Source of the DNA: Actinacidiphila acidipaludis
Lineage (GTDB): Bacteria; Actinomycetota; Actinomycetes; Streptomycetales; Streptomycetaceae
Length of the DNA: 64,000 nt
Direction of reading: 5' to 3'
Assembly (NCBI RefSeq): GCF_019890725.1
Contig: NZ_JAINZZ010000004.1
Span: forward strand, 234,955 to 298,954
Shown here piece after piece: positions 55,758-64,000 of this stretch. Positions within the stretch are counted from its first letter, which is position 1. Each line of letters starts with the position of its first letter. The position numbers and the translations under genes were made by a program. Under the pieces are notes generated by a model that did no database searches, was not told where the DNA came from, and was given only the letters and a program-made list of their open reading frames with translations.

Positions 55758-56354
55758 ATGCGGGCAGACGCGCAGCGCAACTACGACCGTTTGCTGCTGG
55801 AGGCCAAGCAGGCGTTCATCGTGCACGGGACGGAGGTCCCGCTGGAGGACATCGCCCGGCACGCGGGCGTCGGCGTCGGCACGCTCTACCGGCACTTCCC
55901 CGACCGCTACGCGCTGATGAACGCGGTCTTCGTGCAGGAGGTCGAGCAGATCACCGCGCAGGCCGAGGAGCTGGTGACGGCCGAGGACCCGACGGTGGCG
56001 CTCACCTCGTGGCTGCGCGCGGTCGCGGTCCACTCGACCATGTACCGGGGGCTGTCCGCGGCGATCATGGAGGCGTCGGACAGCAAGATGCCGGCCTGCA
56101 AGACGCTGCTGCGCGAGGCGGGCGGCACGCTGCTGCGGCGCGCCCAGGAGGCCGGCGAGGTCAAGTCCGACCTGCGGATCGCCGACCTGCTCAAGCTGAC
56201 GCACGCGATCGTCCTGGCGGCCGAGAAGACGCCGGACGACCGCGAGCTGTTCACCCGGCTGATGGCGCTCGCCATCGACGGCATGCGCGTCCGGCCGGGC
56301 GGCGCCGCGCACGGCACGCCGGATCCGGCCGCGGCGGCGGGCGCCACCGCCTGA
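55758..56354 (+). CDS. TetR-family repressor of the adjacent exporter
   Basis: 198 residues. HTH region RADAQRNYDRLLLEAKQAF, then VPLEDIARHAGVGVGTLYRHFPDRYALM (about residues 28-55). The C-terminal domain resembles the SbtR-type ligand fold (VALTSWLRAVAVHSTMYRGL). The ATG at 55758 has GGGAGG nine bases upstream; an ATG at 55750 is out of frame. Divergent from the MFS gene and very likely its repressor and autorepressor. Confidence 0.92.
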   Translation: MRADAQRNYDRLLLEAKQAFIVHGTEVPLEDIARHAGVGVGTLYRHFPDRYALMNAVFVQEVEQITAQAEELVTAEDPTVALTSWLRAVAVHSTMYRGLSAAIMEASDSKMPACKTLLREAGGTLLRRAQEAGEVKSDLRIADLLKLTHAIVLAAEKTPDDRELFTRLMALAIDGMRVRPGGAAHGTPDPAAAAGATA

Positions 56355-56373
56355 CCGGGCCGCCACGGCGTGA

Positions 56374-56408
56374 CCGGGCCGGGCCCGCACGGGGCGGACC
56401 CGGCCCGG
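56374..56408. terminator. Hairpin between TetR and DeoR genes
   Basis: Perfect 10-bp arms (CCGGGCCGGG with CCCGGCCCGG) between two convergent stops. Confidence 0.6.
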
Positions 56409-56417
56409 ATCGCCGGC

Positions 56418-57371
56418 TCAGCGGCGGCGCACGTCCGCCAGCCGGGGTGTTCCGTTGGGGTCACCGGCCGGCATCAGCCGCTGGGGCCGGCGCGGCCCCG
56501 GCAGGGGCGCGTCCCGGCCCTCGCGGCCGTCACGGCCCTCCCGGGCGTCGCGGCGCTGCCGGCCCGCGGCCAGCACCTCCGCGCCGACCGGGGTCTGCGC
56601 GACGGCGACCTGGACCCCGCGGTCGGCCAGCGCCTGGAGTTCCGTGGCGGCCCGCTCGTCGCCCACCGGCGGTTCGTCGGTGACCAGATGGGTGATCAGA
56701 TCGGTCGGCACCGTCTGGAACATGGTGTCGGTGCCGAGTTTGGTGTGGTCGGCCAGCACCACGACCTCCGCCGCCGCCTGGACCAGCGCCCGGTCCACGC
56801 TCGCGGAGAGCATGTTCGAGGTGGACAGGCCGCGTTCGGCGGTCAGGCCCGCACCGGACAGGAACGCCCGGGAGACCCGCAGCCCCTGCAAGGACTGCTC
56901 GGCACCGCTGCCGACCAGACCGTAGTTGGAGCCGCGCAGGGTGCCACCGGTCATCACCACTTCGACCCGGTTGGCATGGGCCAGCGCCTGCGCGACGAGG
57001 AGGGAGTTGGTGACCACGGTGAGTCCCGGCACCCGCGCCAGCCGTCTGGCCAGCTCCTGGGTGGTGGTGCCCGCGCCGACGACGACGGCTTCGCCCTCGT
57101 CGACCAGACCGGCCGCGAGATCGGCGATGGCCGTCTTCTCCGCGGTCGCCAGGTGGGACTTCTGCGGGAAACCCGACTCCCGGGTGAAACCGCCGGGCAG
57201 CACGGCGCCGCCGTGCCGGCGGTCCAGCAGTCCTTCGGCCTCCAGCGCGCGAACGTCCCGGCGGACGGTCACTTCGGAGGTCTGGACGACACGGGCGAGT
57301 TCACGGAGCGACACGGCTCCGTTGGCCCGCACCATTTCGAGGATCAACTGACGACGTTCTGCAGCGAACAC
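56418..57371 (-). CDS. DeoR-family transcriptional regulator
   Basis: 317 residues from a GTG. The N-terminal DeoR HTH (ERRQLILEMVRANGAVSLRELARVVQTSEVTVRRDVRALEAEGLLDRRHGGAV, about residues 4-57, read in parts) is followed by the sugar-phosphate-sensing domain (LVDEGEAVVVGAGTTTQELARRL, MTGGTLR). An Arg/Asp/Gly-rich tail follows (GRQRRDAREGRDGREGRD). Its position among nucleoside genes (pnp, phosphosugar mutase, deoC lie 2.4-6 kb away) makes it one candidate for the factor that reads the pnp/deoC palindrome, though DeoR proteins often use other site types. Confidence 0.9.
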   Translation of the reverse strand: MFAAERRQLILEMVRANGAVSLRELARVVQTSEVTVRRDVRALEAEGLLDRRHGGAVLPGGFTRESGFPQKSHLATAEKTAIADLAAGLVDEGEAVVVGAGTTTQELARRLARVPGLTVVTNSLLVAQALAHANRVEVVMTGGTLRGSNYGLVGSGAEQSLQGLRVSRAFLSGAGLTAERGLSTSNMLSASVDRALVQAAAEVVVLADHTKLGTDTMFQTVPTDLITHLVTDEPPVGDERAATELQALADRGVQVAVAQTPVGAEVLAAGRQRRDAREGRDGREGRDAPLPGPRRPQRLMPAGDPNGTPRLADVRRR

Positions 57372-57534
57372 GAAACCGACAGTAACCCCAATCACCCGCG
57401 AAGTTCTGCGTTATGCACCAGATACGGGAAGGCTCGCGCAAAACACCCCGTCAAGTGCTATACACCGACCGCACGTTCGGCACCGGACGGCCGACGGAAC
57501 GTCAGCCGGCCCGGAGCGCGGACAGAAGCGCCGG

Positions 57535-58974
57535 TCAGCTGCCCTCGGCGGTCTTGCGGGTGTGCAGCTGGCGGGCGGCCTCGGCGACCGAACCGGACAG
57601 CGAGGGGTAGACGGTGAAGGCGTTGGCGATCTGCTCGACCGTCAGACTGTTGTCCACCGCGATCGAGATCGGGTGAATCAGCTCGCTCGCCTTGGGCGCC
57701 ACCACCACGCCGCCGACCACGATGCCGGTGCCCGGGCGGCAGAACAGCTTCACGAAGCCGTCCCTGATGCCCTGCATCTTCGCCCGCGGGTTGCGCAGCA
57801 GCGGCAGCTTGACGACGTTCGCCGCCATCCGCTGGGCGTCCACGTCGGCCTGCGTGTAGCCGACGGTCGCGATCTCCGGGTCGGTGAAGACGTTCGAGGA
57901 GACCGTCTTGAGGTTCAACGGGGCCACCGCGTCGCCCAGGAAGTGGTACATCGCGATCCGGCCCTGCATGGCCGCGACCGAGGCCAGGGCGAAGACGCCG
58001 GTCACGTCGCCCGCCGCGTAGACGCCCGGCGCGCTCGTCCGGGACACCTTGTCGGTCTTGATGTGACCGGACTCGGTCAGCCGGACGCCGGCCTCCTCCA
58101 GGCCCATGCCGGCGGTGTTGGGGATCGCGCCGACCGCCATCAGGCAGTGCGTGCCGGTGATCACCCGGCCGTCGGCGAGCGTGACCTCGACCCGGTCGCC
58201 GACCCGCTTGACCGACTGGGCGCGGGAGCGGGCCATGACGTTCATGCCGCGGCGCCGGAAGACGTCCTCCAGCACCGCCGCCGCGTCCGGGTCCTCACCG
58301 GGCAGCACGCGGTCGCGCGATGAGACCAACGTCACGGTGGAGCCCAGCGCCTGGTAGGCGCCGGCGAACTCGGCGCCGGTGACGCCGGAGCCCACCACGA
58401 TGAGCTCCTCGGGCAGCTCCTCGAGGTCGTAGACCTGCGTCCAGTTCAGGATGCGCTCGCCGTCGGGCAGCGCGTCCTCCAGCTCGCGCGGGCGGCCGCC
58501 GGTGGCGATCAGCACCGCCTCGGCGGTCAGCCGCTCGACGGTGCCGTCCGCGTTCTCGACGACCACGGTGCGCGTGCCCTCGGCGGTCTGGCAGCCCTCC
58601 AGGCGGCCGCGCCCGCGCATCACGCGGGCGCCCGCGCGGGTCACCGAGGCGGTGATGTCGTGCGACTGCGCCAGGGCCAGCCGCTTCACACGCCGGTTGA
58701 CCTTGCCCAGGTCCACCCCGACCACCCGCGCGGACTTCTCCAGCGGCGGGGTGTCGTCGGCGACGATGATGCCCAGTTCCTCGTAGGACGAGTCGAAGGC
58801 CGTCATCACCTCCGCGGTGGCGATGAGGGTCTTCGACGGGACGCAGTCGGTCAGCACCGACGCCCCGCCCAGGCCGTCGCAGTCCACGACGGTCACCTCC
58901 GCGCCGAGCTGCGCCGCAACGAGCGCCGCTTCGTAGCCGCCGGGTCCGCCACCGATGATCACGATCCGAGTCAC
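57535..58974 (-). CDS. lpdA: LpdA-like NAD(P)H quinone reductase (flavoprotein disulfide reductase family)
   Basis: 479 residues from the GTG at 58974; an ATG at 58983 is three codons upstream. FAD site [18 protein letters not shown] site [15 protein letters not shown] (about 193), and YAAGDVTG. The redox region reads [15 protein letters not shown], so the first cysteine of the usual CxxxxC pair is missing, and the C-terminal active-site His is Tyr ([10 protein letters not shown]). It therefore cannot be a true dihydrolipoamide dehydrogenase; it matches M. tuberculosis LpdA (Rv3303c), a quinone reductase. Single gene. Confidence 0.88.
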   Translation of the reverse strand: MTRIVIIGGGPGGYEAALVAAQLGAEVTVVDCDGLGGASVLTDCVPSKTLIATAEVMTAFDSSYEELGIIVADDTPPLEKSARVVGVDLGKVNRRVKRLALAQSHDITASVTRAGARVMRGRGRLEGCQTAEGTRTVVVENADGTVERLTAEAVLIATGGRPRELEDALPDGERILNWTQVYDLEELPEELIVVGSGVTGAEFAGAYQALGSTVTLVSSRDRVLPGEDPDAAAVLEDVFRRRGMNVMARSRAQSVKRVGDRVEVTLADGRVITGTHCLMAVGAIPNTAGMGLEEAGVRLTESGHIKTDKVSRTSAPGVYAAGDVTGVFALASVAAMQGRIAMYHFLGDAVAPLNLKTVSSNVFTDPEIATVGYTQADVDAQRMAANVVKLPLLRNPRAKMQGIRDGFVKLFCRPGTGIVVGGVVVAPKASELIHPISIAVDNSLTVEQIANAFTVYPSLSGSVAEAARQLHTRKTAEGS

Positions 58975-59080
58975 GTACCCCATTGTCCCGCACGCGCCAA
59001 GGTGTCGGCGACGGGGGCGGCGGCGCGGACCGGGCGGGACGCTCCCGCCGGGCCGCGGGCGGCGCGCGTACTCTCGTCCC

Positions 59081-59518
59081 ATGTCGCTCTACGCCGCCTA
59101 CGGCAGCAACCTCGACCCGCGGTTGATGACGCGCCGGGCACCCCACTCCCCGCTGCGCGGTACCGGCTGGCTGAGCGGGTGGCGGCTGACCTTCGGCGGC
59201 GAGCAGATGGGCTGGGAGGGCGCGCTGGCCACGCTGGTCGAGGACGACGAGAGCCAGGTCTTCGTGGGCCTGTACGACATCGCCCCGGTCGACGAGGAGT
59301 CCATCGACCGCTGGGAGGGCGTCCCGCTCGGCATCTACCGGCGGACCACGCTGCGCGTGCACACCCTGGAGGGCGACCTGCCGGCCTGGGTGTTCGTCCT
59401 CAACGACTACGAGGGCGGCCTGCCCTCGGCCCGCTACCTGGGCGAGATCGCCGACGCGGCCGAGTCCGCGGGAGCCCCGCACGACTATGTGATGGAGCTG
59501 CGCAAGCGGCCCTGCTGA
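59081..59518 (+). CDS. Gamma-glutamylcyclotransferase-like protein
   Basis: 145 residues. The family's opening [13 protein letters not shown] is intact, and the catalytic glutamate region [14 protein letters not shown] (about 76-89) is present. The fold (GGCT/AIG2/YtfP type) makes cyclised products of gamma-glutamyl compounds, but many bacterial members have other or unknown substrates. Divergent from lpdA, 106 bp apart. Confidence 0.85.
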   Translation: MSLYAAYGSNLDPRLMTRRAPHSPLRGTGWLSGWRLTFGGEQMGWEGALATLVEDDESQVFVGLYDIAPVDEESIDRWEGVPLGIYRRTTLRVHTLEGDLPAWVFVLNDYEGGLPSARYLGEIADAAESAGAPHDYVMELRKRPC

Positions 59519-59531
59519 GCCGCGGCGGACG

Positions 59532-59597
59532 GTTGGGGGAAGGGCAGGGAAGGGGGGGCCGGGCAGGGCGGCGAAGGGCGGGCGAAGGGCGGGGCGC
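59532..59597 (+). other. G-run tract with G-quadruplex potential
   Basis: Eight or more runs of at least three G, spaced by one to six bases, on the plus strand directly after the cyclotransferase stop. It meets the simple four-run G-quadruplex rule several times over. Confidence 0.6.
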
Positions 59598-59777
59598 GGC
59601 TGCACGATGCGGCGCTCGAAGGGCAATTCCTGTTACGGAGCGGACTGCTCCAGGTGGCTCCTCCGGGCCGCCACCCGGGGGAATCCCTCCCCCACACGGC
59701 CGCCGCCGGGCGGGCGACTCGGCAGCTGAGTCAATTGTCGGAAAGTCCGAACCTCGGACCCCACTGTGGACCGTCGT

Positions 59778-59789
59778 CTACGCGCGTAG
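59778..59789. promoter_or_regulatory. Palindrome CTACGCGCGTAG upstream of pnp
   Basis: 12-bp perfect palindrome 19 bp upstream of the pnp ATG, identical to the one before deoC at 63271-63282. Likely operator. Confidence 0.65.
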
Positions 59790-59808
59790 GCCATCACGGG
59801 TTACCCTC

Positions 59809-60624
59809 ATGCGCGTGAACGCTTCCGTGAACCCCGATCCCTACGCCGCGGCCGACGCCGCCGCCGCCCGCCTGCGCGAGCTGACCGGCGCCGAGACCCA
59901 CGACGTGGCCCTGGTCATGGGCTCGGGCTGGGTGCCCGCCGCCGACGGGCTGGGCACCCCCGACCACGAGATCCCCGTGACCGATCTGCCCGGCTTCCCC
60001 GCCCCCGCCGTGGCCGGCCACGCGGGCACGCTGCGCTCGGTGCGGATCGGCGGCGTCCGTGCGCTGGTCTTCCTCGGCCGCACGCACCTGTACGAGGGCC
60101 GTGGCGTGGCCAGCGTGGTGCACGGTGTGCGCACCGCGGTCGCCGCCGGCTGCAAGACCGTCGTGCTCACCAACGGCTGCGGCGGGCTGCGGCCCGGGTT
60201 CCGTCCCGGCCAGCCGGTACTGATCAGCGACCACATCAACATGACGGCCACCTCGCCGATCGCCGGGGCCCGCTTCGTGGACCTGACCGACCTGTACTCC
60301 CCGCGGCTGCGGGCGCTGTGCAAGGAGGTCGACCCCACGCTGGAGGAGGGCGTCTACGTCCAGCTCCCGGGTCCGCACTACGAGACGCCGGCCGAGATCG
60401 GCATGGTCCGCGCGATCGGCGGGGACCTGGTGGGCATGTCCACCACGCTGGAGGCCATCGCAGCCCGCGAGGCGGGCGCCGAGGTGCTGGGCCTGTCCCT
60501 GGTGACCAACCTGGCCGCGGGCATGACCGGGGAACCCCTCAACCACGAGGAGGTCCTGGAGGCCGGCCGGGAGTCGGCCGTGCGCATGGGCACGCTGCTC
60601 GCCCAGGTGCTGGGACGTCTGTAG
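59809..60624 (+). CDS. Purine-nucleoside phosphorylase (trimeric type)
   Basis: 271 residues. [16 protein letters not shown] with the phosphate-binding serine, [24 protein letters not shown], the base-binding [16 protein letters not shown] and [10 protein letters not shown] are typical of the PNP/MTAP class I family. It splits inosine or guanosine (or deoxy forms) into base and pentose 1-phosphate. ATG at 59809; a GTG at 59815 is possible. Starts an operon with the mutase 74 bp downstream, and a palindrome shared with deoC overlaps the promoter region. Confidence 0.93.
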   Translation: MRVNASVNPDPYAAADAAAARLRELTGAETHDVALVMGSGWVPAADGLGTPDHEIPVTDLPGFPAPAVAGHAGTLRSVRIGGVRALVFLGRTHLYEGRGVASVVHGVRTAVAAGCKTVVLTNGCGGLRPGFRPGQPVLISDHINMTATSPIAGARFVDLTDLYSPRLRALCKEVDPTLEEGVYVQLPGPHYETPAEIGMVRAIGGDLVGMSTTLEAIAAREAGAEVLGLSLVTNLAAGMTGEPLNHEEVLEAGRESAVRMGTLLAQVLGRL

Positions 60625-60698
60625 GCCGGGCTCCGGACCGGGCGGTCCCGCACACCGGGCGGTCCCGTGGTCCGGGCATTCACTTCGCGGAGGAAACG

Positions 60699-62351
60699 AT
60701 GGACGAGCTGCTGGCCCGGGTGCGCGCCTGGATCGACGAGGACCCTGACGCGGAGACCCGCGCCGAACTGGAGGACCTGCTCGCCGCGGGCGCCACGGAC
60801 GACCTCGCGGAACGGTTCTCCGGCGCGCTGGAGTTCGGCACCGCCGGGCTGCGCGGCGAACTCGGCGGCGGGCCGCGGCGGATGAACCGGTCCGTGGTCA
60901 TCCGCGCCGCGGCCGGGCTCTCCGCGTACCTCGCGGCGCGCGGCGGCGGGCTCGTCGTCATCGGCTACGACGCCCGGCACAAGTCGGCGGCCTTCGCCCG
61001 CGACACGGCCGCCGTGGTCACCGGTGCGGGCCTGCGGGCCGTGCTGCTGCCGCGGCCGCTGCCCACGCCGGTGCTGGCCTACGCCATCCGGCACCTGGGC
61101 GCCGCGGCCGGCGTGATGGTGACCGCCAGCCACAACCCCCCGCGGGACAACGGCTACAAGGTCTACCTGGGCGACGGCTCACAGATCGTGCCGCCCGCCG
61201 ACGCGGACATCGCCGCCGAGATCGCGGCGATCGGCCCGCTGGCGTCGGTGCCGCGGCCCGAGTCGGGCTGGGAGGTGCTCGGGGACGACGTCCTGGCCGC
61301 CTACCTGGAGCGGGCCGCCGCGGTCGTCCGCCCCGGCGGCGCCCGGGACGTGTCCGTCGTCTACACCCCGCTGCACGGCGTGGGCCTGGAGACGCTGGCC
61401 GCGGCCTTCGCCCGGGCCGGCTTCCCCGCTCCGGTCGTGGTGCCCGAACAGGCCGAGCCGGACCCGGACTTCCCCACCGTCGCGTTCCCCAACCCGGAGG
61501 AGCCCGGCGCGATGGACCTGGCATTCAAGACCGCGCAGGGCGCCGCGCCCGACGTCGTCATCGCCAACGACCCCGACGCGGACCGCTGCGCGGTGGCCGT
61601 GCCGGACGCCTCCGCGGCGGCCGGCTGGCGGATGCTCCGGGGTGACGAACTCGGGGCGCTCCTCGCCGAGCACCTGGTGCGGCGCGGCGCCACGGAAAGC
61701 GGGCGGGACGTGTTCGCCGCCAGCATCGTGTCGTCGTCGCTGCTGTCGAAGATCGCGGCCGGTGCCGGACTGGCCTACGAGGACACCCTCACCGGCTTCA
61801 AGTGGATCGCCCGCGTGCCGGGGCTCCGCTACGGCTACGAGGAGGCACTCGGCTACTGCGTCGACCCCGCGGGGGTGCGCGACAAGGACGGCGTCACCGC
61901 GGCCCTGCTGGTGGCCGAGCTGGCCGCCGACCTCAAGACCCGCGGCAGCTCGGTGGCCGGGCTGCTCGACGAGATCGCGGCGCAGCACGGGCTGCACGCC
62001 ACGGACCAGCTCTCGGTGCGGGTGGAGGACCTCCGGATCATCGCCGACGCGATGGACCGGCTGCGGGAGCGGCCGCCGGTCGCGCTGGCCGGGCTGGACG
62101 TGGTCTCGGCGGAGGACCTCCGCGACGGGGCGGGTGGGCTGCCGCCCACCGACGGTCTGCGGTACCGGCTGGCCGGCGAGGGGGTCACGTCGGCGCGGAT
62201 CGTGGTGCGGCCGTCGGGGACCGAGCCCAAGCTCAAGTGCTACCTGGAGGTCGTCCTCCCGGCCGGCTCCGATGTGCCCGCCGCCCGGGCCGCGGCAGCC
62301 CGCACCCTGACCGCCCTGAAGTCCTCCCTGGCCTCAGCAGCCGGCCTCTAG
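60699..62351 (+). CDS. Phosphohexomutase / phosphopentomutase-type alpha-D-phosphosugar mutase
   Basis: 550 residues. Starts with a good GGAGGAAACG site. FGTAGLRGELGGGPRRMN near the start, the active serine in MVTASHNPPRDNGYK (about residue 143), the magnesium loop NDPDADRC (about 290), the sugar loop GYEEALGY and the phosphate-binding RPSGTEPKLKCY (about 505-516). The long form (550) and the place after pnp suggest it interconverts ribose or deoxyribose 1- and 5-phosphates, linking PNP to DeoC; the family annotation is often phosphomannomutase. Confidence 0.92.
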   Translation: MDELLARVRAWIDEDPDAETRAELEDLLAAGATDDLAERFSGALEFGTAGLRGELGGGPRRMNRSVVIRAAAGLSAYLAARGGGLVVIGYDARHKSAAFARDTAAVVTGAGLRAVLLPRPLPTPVLAYAIRHLGAAAGVMVTASHNPPRDNGYKVYLGDGSQIVPPADADIAAEIAAIGPLASVPRPESGWEVLGDDVLAAYLERAAAVVRPGGARDVSVVYTPLHGVGLETLAAAFARAGFPAPVVVPEQAEPDPDFPTVAFPNPEEPGAMDLAFKTAQGAAPDVVIANDPDADRCAVAVPDASAAAGWRMLRGDELGALLAEHLVRRGATESGRDVFAASIVSSSLLSKIAAGAGLAYEDTLTGFKWIARVPGLRYGYEEALGYCVDPAGVRDKDGVTAALLVAELAADLKTRGSSVAGLLDEIAAQHGLHATDQLSVRVEDLRIIADAMDRLRERPPVALAGLDVVSAEDLRDGAGGLPPTDGLRYRLAGEGVTSARIVVRPSGTEPKLKCYLEVVLPAGSDVPAARAAAARTLTALKSSLASAAGL

Positions 62352-62359
62352 CCCCGGGG

Positions 62360-62409
62360 TTCCCCTTGTCCCCGGGGCGGCTCCCGGGGTGCCCCGCGGA
62401 CAAGGGGAA
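62360..62409. terminator. Hairpin between the mutase and PH-like membrane gene
   Basis: 12-bp arms (TTCCCCTTGTCC at 62360-62371 with GGACAAGGGGAA at 62398-62409) and a self-folding 26-base GC-rich loop, between two convergent stops. Confidence 0.7.
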
Positions 62410-62411
62410 GC

Positions 62412-63095
62412 TCAGACCGCCAGGAGGACCAGGAAGACGATCAGGCCGGCCAGCGCCGGCGCCACCAACTCGAAGCACCACCGGATCTGCGCCTCGGCCC
62501 GAGCCGAGTCCTCCGGCACCGGATGCCGATCCGAAAGCTCCCGCAGCTCGTCCAGCGCCTGATCGCCCCACGCCCGAGTGGGATCGTGCGGCTCACCGCC
62601 GGGCCGCAGGTTCGCCCGCCGGCGCGGCGCGCTCCCGAACGGATCGTCACCCGCCGCCTGCGCCCGCGACGCCATGCGCGACGCCCGCTTCCGCGCCCGC
62701 AGCGACACCGGAATCGCCCAGAGCTGGAACTTCCGCTCACCCGAGAACAGCTCGGTCGAATACGCGGCGCGGAGCCGATCCACGGCCGACCACGGCAGGG
62801 TGATCGTGCGGAACGGGTTGCGGATCTTGATCCGCTCCGTGCTCGCGTAGACGGCGGGCCGCAGCGTGAAGGCCACGACGACCGGCACCGCCAGCAGCAG
62901 TCCGGCCAGCGCGAGCCAGGGCGTCCTGCCGTGGCCGCGGAGGATCGCGTCCCCGCCGAGCCAGAAGGCGAGCACGAGCAGCAGCACTCCGCCGCACATG
63001 CCCGCCATCGAGCGGTAGACGCGGTCGGCGTACTGTGGCTGCCCGTCGCCGGCGGTGGCCGGGCCCTTCGGGCGGTCCTGGTGGGAGCTCCTCAT
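62412..63095 (-). CDS. PH-domain-like (bPH) membrane protein
   Basis: 227 residues from the ATG at 63095 (GGAG 4 bases upstream). Two N-terminal helices (about 36-56 and 62-80) are followed by a short beta-rich domain (YASTERIKIRNPFRTITLPWSAVDRLRAAYS) of the bacterial PH-like type, a charged middle, and a C-terminal helix APALAGLIVFLVLLAV. Such proteins are common in actinobacteria, and their function is unknown. Divergent from deoC. Confidence 0.82.
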   Translation of the reverse strand: MRSSHQDRPKGPATAGDGQPQYADRVYRSMAGMCGGVLLLVLAFWLGGDAILRGHGRTPWLALAGLLLAVPVVVAFTLRPAVYASTERIKIRNPFRTITLPWSAVDRLRAAYSTELFSGERKFQLWAIPVSLRARKRASRMASRAQAAGDDPFGSAPRRRANLRPGGEPHDPTRAWGDQALDELRELSDRHPVPEDSARAEAQIRWCFELVAPALAGLIVFLVLLAV

Positions 63096-63270
63096 AAACT
63101 CCGATTCTGCACGACTGCGCACCGCACCCGGGAACGACCCGGTTGCGGTCCGGTTGCGGTCGGCCCGCTCGCCGGCCCGTCCGGCCCGCGAGGCGGCCCG
63201 GTTGCCGGGCCCCGCACGGCCGGGACCGGCTGGTGAGTCTGGTCACGGGGGCCCGGGATAGTGACACCCG

Positions 63271-63282
63271 CTACGCGCGTAG
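63271..63282. promoter_or_regulatory. Palindrome CTACGCGCGTAG upstream of deoC
   Basis: Identical to the pnp site. It lies 19 bp upstream of the deoC ATG and overlaps a possible -10 (TAGATA, 63280-63285), so a bound repressor would block the promoter. Confidence 0.65.
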
Positions 63283-63301
63283 ATATGCTGATGTGGTGAC
63301 C

Positions 63302-64000
63302 ATGTCCTCCGTTGTACCCGCATACGCTCCCGACGCCGCGGGCCGGCTCTCCGGCCTGTCGGACGTCACCGCGTCCGACAGCGCCCTGCGCCGCTTCCTG
63401 CACGGCCTGCCCGGCGTCGACGCGGTCGGCCTCGAGGCCCGCGCCGCCGCGCTGGGCACCCGCTCGATCAAGACGACGGCGAAGGCGTACGCCATCGACC
63501 TCGCCATCTCGATGATCGACCTGACCACGCTGGAGGGGGCCGACACCGCCGGCAAGGTGCGCGCACTGTGCGCCAAGGGCGTGCGGCCCGACCCGACCGA
63601 CCGCGGCACCCCGCAGGTCGCGGCGATCTGCGTCTACCCGGACATGGTCGCGGTGGCCAAGGAGGCCCTCGGCGACTCCGGCATCCACGTCGCCTCGGTG
63701 GCCACCGGCTTCCCCGCCGGCCGTGTCGCCCGGGACGTGAAGCTGGCGGACACCCGGGACGCGGTCGCGGCCGGAGCCGACGAGATCGACATGGTCATCG
63801 ACCGCGGCGCCTTCCTGTCCGGCCGTTACATGGAGGTCTTCGAGGAGATCCGGGCGGTCAAGGCGGCCTGCGCCCGCGAGGACGGCTCCGGGTCGGCCCA
63901 CCTGAAGGTGATCTTCGAGAACGGCGAGCTGTCGACGTACGACAACATCCGCCGCTGCTCGTGGCTGGCGATGCTGGCCGGCGCCGACTTCATCAAGACC
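63302..64000 (+). CDS. deoC: Deoxyribose-phosphate aldolase, 5' part
   Basis: The first 233 codons are present; the gene continues past the window edge. SDVTASDSALRRFLHGLPGVDAVGLEARAA (in parts), TRSIKTTAKAYAIDLAISMIDLTTLEGAD, and VASVATGFPAGR, EIDMVIDRGAFLSG and LKVIFENGELS with the Schiff-base lysine. It splits 2-deoxyribose 5-phosphate into glyceraldehyde 3-phosphate and acetaldehyde, completing deoxynucleoside breakdown. ATG at 63302 (an in-frame GTG at 63296). Little sign of a ribosome site. Same palindrome as pnp upstream. Confidence 0.95.
   Translation, partial: MSSVVPAYAPDAAGRLSGLSDVTASDSALRRFLHGLPGVDAVGLEARAAALGTRSIKTTAKAYAIDLAISMIDLTTLEGADTAGKVRALCAKGVRPDPTDRGTPQVAAICVYPDMVAVAKEALGDSGIHVASVATGFPAGRVARDVKLADTRDAVAAGADEIDMVIDRGAFLSGRYMEVFEEIRAVKAACAREDGSGSAHLKVIFENGELSTYDNIRRCSWLAMLAGADFIKT

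Overview
The window is about 64 kb of very GC-rich DNA with strong third-position GC bias, many GTG and TTG starts, a mycothiol gene (mca), a GTP-type PEP carboxykinase, an acyl-CoA carboxylase epsilon subunit, an LAXTG-type surface protein and a Streptomyces-type HutH. Together these indicate a Streptomyces (or very close) chromosome. From memory the gene content resembles the conserved central segment of Streptomyces chromosomes running from pckG to deoC, with accessory blocks inserted. I see no rRNA, tRNA, CRISPR array, phage or transposase.

Layout. 1-3.4 kb: a divergent module with a PfkB sugar kinase, an IclR regulator and a RidA start on the minus strand, and a D-serine-dehydratase-like amino acid deaminase on the plus strand, around a palindromic operator. 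3.4-5.3 kb: a TetR regulator beside the wreck of the MFS pump it probably controlled, then a hemolysin-III-like membrane protein. 5.4-12.5 kb: pckG, alaA, D-aminoacylase and a YyaL-type thioredoxin-domain protein. 12.5-18.7 kb: a truncated Uma2 gene, an ECF42 sigma factor with its DGPF partner and a candidate autoregulatory promoter, and a large STAND-type NB-ARC/TPR protein. 18.7-26.4 kb: mca, a DUF4307 protein, greA, a DrrAB-like ABC exporter, threonine dehydratase, and a MarR / HTH / small membrane protein operon. 26.5-34.5 kb: cystathionine gamma-synthase, an M48 peptidase, a GT87-like membrane protein, a secreted beta-helix glycanase and a PAP2 phosphatase. 34.6-39 kb: xylA, xylB and a ROK repressor (xylose use).

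39-48.5 kb: an L,D-transpeptidase lipoprotein, an LAXTG surface peptide, hutH, a GAF-GGDEF diguanylate cyclase, an enoyl-CoA hydratase, a class III adenylate cyclase and birA. 48.6-54 kb: the acyl-CoA carboxylase set (pccB beta, epsilon, maf, accA2 alpha), placed next to the biotin ligase that must activate the alpha subunit. 54-59.5 kb: an MFS/TetR pair with a double-palindrome operator, a DeoR regulator, LpdA and a gamma-glutamylcyclotransferase-like protein. 59.8-64 kb: nucleoside salvage (purine nucleoside phosphorylase, phosphopentomutase-like phosphosugar mutase, deoC); an identical 12-bp palindrome precedes pnp and deoC.

The most unusual points are an exact 381-bp in-frame tandem duplication of the 3' end of birA; a short dispersed palindromic repeat that sits in-frame inside the beta-helix glycanase gene; a pair of 72-bp direct repeats upstream of the diguanylate cyclase gene; the shared pnp/deoC palindrome; several perfect palindromes without an obvious local regulator; and the two decayed genes (MFS, Uma2). 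I do not see a clear-cut undescribed system. The best candidates for new biology are the membrane-associated STAND/TPR protein and the MarR-HTH-membrane peptide operon.
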